DNA of 64,000 bases, taken from the NCBI GenBank assembly GCA_951812575.1, contig OX638322.1:3352501-3416500 (forward strand), given 5' to 3'. How positions within the stretch are numbered: the stretch's first letter is position 1; each line of letters starts with the position of its first letter. The notes beneath the pieces are model-generated. The model worked only from the letters and a program-made list of their open reading frames with translations. It ran no database searches and was not told the origin of the DNA. This document shows positions 61,439 through 64,000 of the stretch, piece after piece. The translations under genes were made by a program, and so were the position numbers. The stretch is from Candidatus Binatia bacterium (lineage in GTDB: Bacteria; Desulfobacterota; Binatia; Bin18).

Positions 61439-62922
61439 GCCGTCGGCTTTGCTGGGCTGGGTCGACGCGCCGTTGAGAACAGCGCGTCCGTATCCACACT
61501 GTCGGCCAGCGTAGCGGCTACGTCGTCTAAGGCCGCCTCGACGCTAGCCTCGTATTGCAACGCCGCATCCGCGACACAGCGGATGCGACCGAGCCAGGCG
61601 CGGCGATACGCATCGTTCCCGAACAGCCCGTGTAGATATGTGCCCTCGATCAGACCGTCTTGGCTGCGTGAGCCGTCCGGGCCGGTTTCGAGTTGAAACA
61701 TTGGCCGGGTCAGGGCACGCCCGTCTGACTGGCCGGTGTGAATTTCATAGCCCGTGACGGACGCACCACTCAGGGTGCAACGTCCGCGTGCCGGACGAAC
61801 GGTTTTTTCACCGGCCATGGTCGTCTCGAGTTCGAGCAGGCCGAGCCCTGGACGCGACCCGACCGGACCGTCCGTACCCGCTGGGTCGTGAATGTGACGG
61901 CCTAACATCTGGAAGCCGCCGCACACGCCCAATATGCGGCCGCCGGCTCTGGCATGCGCTACCACGTCGTGGTCCCAGCCCTGGGCGCGCAGGAAGTCCA
62001 GGTCGCCGTTGGTCGATTTGGTGCCGAAGAGGATCACAACATCCACGTCACGTGGAATCGGACGACCGGGCGGCACAAAGGTAAAATCCACGTCCGGCTC
62101 AAACCGGAGCGGGTCGGCGTCGTCGAAGTTCGCTAGGCGGGACAACAGGGGCGCCGCAATCCGAATACAATCGGTACGTTCGCTGTGCCCGAGTGAGAGC
62201 GATACCGCGTCTTCCGCGGGTAGGCGCGTCGCGGCCGGCATCCACGGGACCACGCCAAAGCACGGCCAGCCCGTGCGCCGCTCAATCGCCGTGACCCCCT
62301 GTGTAAACAGGGCTGGGTCGCCCCGAAACTTGTTGACCAGAAAACCCGTAATCAGCGCGCTGTCCTCAGGGTCCAGCACGCTCTGGGTCCCGACTAGGGC
62401 GGCAATGACGCCCCCACGGTCAATATCGCCGACCAGGCAGACGGGCACCCCCGCGGTGAGTGCGAACCCCATATTCGCAATATCGCCGGTCCGCAGGTTG
62501 ACCTCGGCCGGACTGCCGGCCCCTTCGACGATAACCAGGTCGTGGGCGGCGACGAGACGCTGAAAACTCTGCATGACGGCGGTCATCAGACGGGCACGCC
62601 CGGTAGTATAGTCTACGGCGTTCAGCAGGCCGACCGGTTTGCCGTGGACGACGATCTGCGCCCCACGGTCGGTCTGTGGCTTCAACAGTACAGGGTTGAA
62701 ATCCGGGTGCGGTTCGAGCCCGGCGGCGCGCGCCTGTACGGCCTGAGCACGGCCAATCTCCCCGCCCGCCGCGCACGCGGCCGCGTTGTTCGACATATTC
62801 TGGGGTTTGAACGGAGCGACCCGTAATCCCTGTTGCTTGGCTAGGCGGCACAACCCCGCGACCACGACGGACTTTCCGACGTCGGACCCGGTTCCCTGGA
62901 TCATAAGGACCCGTGCGCTCAT
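61426..62922 (-). CDS. cobQ: Cobyric acid synthase
   Basis: 498 residues. It amidates adenosyl-cobyrinic acid a,c-diamide at four carboxylates. The P-loop GTGSDVGKSVVVAGLCR starts the synthetase domain, with PQNMSNNAAACAAGGEIGRAQA. The C-terminal class I glutaminase has the nucleophile Cys in ILGVCGGFQMLGR, the His in YEIHTGQSDGRAL and the terminal EGTYLHGLF. The ATG at 62922 is chosen; the longer frame is not protein-like. CobB starts on the other strand 500 bp away, so a B12 cluster probably extends to the right. Confidence 0.95.
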   Translation of the reverse strand: MSARVLMIQGTGSDVGKSVVVAGLCRLAKQQGLRVAPFKPQNMSNNAAACAAGGEIGRAQAVQARAAGLEPHPDFNPVLLKPQTDRGAQIVVHGKPVGLLNAVDYTTGRARLMTAVMQSFQRLVAAHDLVIVEGAGSPAEVNLRTGDIANMGFALTAGVPVCLVGDIDRGGVIAALVGTQSVLDPEDSALITGFLVNKFRGDPALFTQGVTAIERRTGWPCFGVVPWMPAATRLPAEDAVSLSLGHSERTDCIRIAAPLLSRLANFDDADPLRFEPDVDFTFVPPGRPIPRDVDVVILFGTKSTNGDLDFLRAQGWDHDVVAHARAGGRILGVCGGFQMLGRHIHDPAGTDGPVGSRPGLGLLELETTMAGEKTVRPARGRCTLSGASVTGYEIHTGQSDGRALTRPMFQLETGPDGSRSQDGLIEGTYLHGLFGNDAYRRAWLGRIRCVADAALQYEASVEAALDDVAATLADSVDTDALFSTARRPSPAKPTAQMP

Positions 62923-62941
62923 GGTGGTTCCGTCTGACGAG

Positions 62942-63370
62942 CTAGGCGGATAGATGGGCCAGGGCGGCCCGCGCGACCGGGGCAAACGCCTCGCTGACGG
63001 TCTCGACGAGCTGGGCTAGTGGCACCCAACGCCGGCGCCGGTCGGTTTCGTACTCGTCCACCTCGCCCGTCACCTGGGCGGCAAAGAACGAGAAGCGGCG
63101 CCGGCCGTTTTTGTGGGCGAGGTCGAGCGCTTTCAGCAGTGGCCCGGTCCGCACCGTATAACCGCTCTCCTCCATACACTCGCGGGCCGCGGCCTGCTCC
63201 AGCGTCTCGCCCGGATCAACCGTTCCGACCGGAAAGATCCAGGCATCGCGTTGCCGCCGGGCGGTAATGATCAGGATGGCATATGTTCCGTCCGGTTCTT
63301 GCCGATACGCCACAACACCGGCTTTTTGCCTTTCAACCGAGCCTGGGAGAGGGAGGTCTTGCAAAGTCAT
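62942..63370 (-). CDS. NUDIX hydrolase
   Basis: 142 residues with the complete Nudix box G-x5-E-x7-R-E-U-x-E-E-x-G-U (GTVDPGETLEQAAARECMEESGY). It is preceded by the strand AILIITARRQRDAWIFPVG and followed by FSFFAAQVTGEV. It resembles diphosphoinositol-polyphosphate-type and other broad Nudix enzymes. Start at ATG 63370; another ATG at 63394 is possible. It ends 19 bp before the cobQ start and is co-directional. Confidence 0.88.
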   Translation of the reverse strand: MTLQDLPLPGSVERQKAGVVAYRQEPDGTYAILIITARRQRDAWIFPVGTVDPGETLEQAAARECMEESGYTVRTGPLLKALDLAHKNGRRRFSFFAAQVTGEVDEYETDRRRRWVPLAQLVETVSEAFAPVARAALAHLSA

Positions 63371-63442
63371 GGGGAGCCATGATGCCGAGGACATTCGCAG
63401 ATTGCAAGGTAATGGCCTATGCTGGGCGGACAAGGAGGATCT

Positions 63443-64000
63443 GTGCACGGATTCGTTATTGCCGGCACGCAGAGCGGTGTTGGGAAAACCACGCTGACCC
63501 TCGGCTTGCTGGCCGCTTTACGCAAACGCGGCTTGTCCGTCCAGCCTTTCAAGATTGGCCCGGACTTTATTGACCCTGGGCACCATACTACGGTCGCTGG
63601 AGTTCCGTCCAGAAACCTCGATGGCTGGATGTTGTCGCGCGCCTACAACACAGCCGTGTTCAACCGCAGTCTGCGCGGTCACGACGTTGGCGTTGTGGAA
63701 GGGATGATGGGCTTGTTTGATGGCTATGACGGCAAGAGCGAAGCCGGCAGTACGGCAGAAATGGCAAAATGGCTGGGGCTGCCGGTCATCTTGGTGGTTG
63801 ATGCCTCGGCCATGGCGCGCAGTGTTGCGGCCGTCATTCACGGATTTCAGCATTTCGATCCAGAGCTGAATGTCGCCGGCGTGATCTTCAATAAGATAGG
63901 CGGGCCGGGCCATCTGCGCTATCTTGAAGAGGCCGTCCGCGACGTTCCCAATATCACCGTACTCGGCGGACTCCCAGCCGACGAGACCAGCACCCTGCCC
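63443..64000 (+). CDS. cobB: Cobyrinic acid a,c-diamide synthase (5' part, runs off right edge)
   Basis: The first 186 codons are present. HGFVIAGTQSGVGKTTLTLGLLAAL is the P-loop, KIGPDFIDPGHH and NLDGWML are CobB/CbiA signatures, and VEGMMGLFDGYDG and GLPVILVVDASAMARSVAAV follow. It amidates the a and c side chains of cobyrinic acid using glutamine and ATP. The GTG start has AAGGAGGA six bases before it. The C-terminal glutaminase domain lies outside the window. Confidence 0.93.
   Translation, partial: MHGFVIAGTQSGVGKTTLTLGLLAALRKRGLSVQPFKIGPDFIDPGHHTTVAGVPSRNLDGWMLSRAYNTAVFNRSLRGHDVGVVEGMMGLFDGYDGKSEAGSTAEMAKWLGLPVILVVDASAMARSVAAVIHGFQHFDPELNVAGVIFNKIGGPGHLRYLEEAVRDVPNITVLGGLPADETSTLP

Noticed and set aside
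1..64000. CRISPR array, insertion sequence, prophage or integrase
   Set aside because: No spaced direct repeats, transposase, integrase or phage structural genes were seen. The Com-like protein is a small host-type member, not evidence of a Mu-like phage.

Overview
The window looks like part of a chromosome from a Gram-negative, respiring bacterium. Evidence for this is a bifunctional penicillin-binding protein, a heptosyltransferase-type glycosyltransferase, exported c-type cytochrome and imelysin proteins, and complex I subunits. Acyl-CoA dehydrogenases, luciferase-like (possibly F420-dependent) oxidoreductases, a DUF35 protein, MaoC-type hydratases and B12 synthesis genes are the mix often seen in uncultured lineages such as Tectomicrobia or Desulfobacterota-like groups. 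That placement is inference; no 16S gene is present. Base composition is moderate in GC, with one GC-richer catabolic block. There is no phage, insertion sequence or CRISPR array.

Layout. 1-9 kb: cysteine synthase, a glycosyltransferase, then a run mrcB - TPR protein - tsaD - rsmA - enoyl-CoA hydratase. 9-12.8 kb: nuoF, nuoG and exodeoxyribonuclease III. 12.8-15.9 kb: two genes broken by an in-frame UGA that I read as selenoproteins, a GrdB/PrdB-like reductase (Sec163) and a glutaredoxin (Sec12). Each has a UxxC motif and a short hairpin at the right distance to act as a bacterial SECIS. 15.9-24.8 kb: nitrogen and amino-acid metabolism (gltD, gltB, an Lrp/AsnC regulator, ilvB). 24.8-29 kb: membrane proteins, two MaoC-like proteins, a phosphoesterase, a ferritin-like protein and FxsA. 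29.2-35 kb: a GC-rich block of luciferase-like monooxygenase, isochorismatase-fold hydrolase and hydantoinase B and A, probably opening and hydrolysing a cyclic ureide or imide.

35-48.2 kb is an iron-homeostasis region. It holds feoA, feoB and an unannotated 46-residue Cys-rich FeoB partner, a CDGSH protein, a candidate Fur-controlled small RNA, an imelysin plus di-heme oxidoreductase operon in which both proteins share an unusual N-terminal domain, a ferritin-like protein with upstream Fur boxes, and a Com-like zinc-finger gene whose promoter and start are covered by a 27-bp palindrome. An overlapping 3-beta-HSD-like / steroid 5-alpha-reductase-like pair sits inside it. tRNA-Ser(GCU) and tRNA-Arg(ACG) follow.

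48.5-64 kb: tandem SnoaL-like exported proteins, acyl-CoA dehydrogenases, a CDP-alcohol phosphotransferase fused to an N-terminal domain, a lactonase-like metallo-hydrolase, a His-tailed FmdB protein, an oxidoreductase/DUF35/SDR group, nadE, rsmI, an amidohydrolase and cobalamin genes (cobQ and the start of cobB), which run to the right edge.
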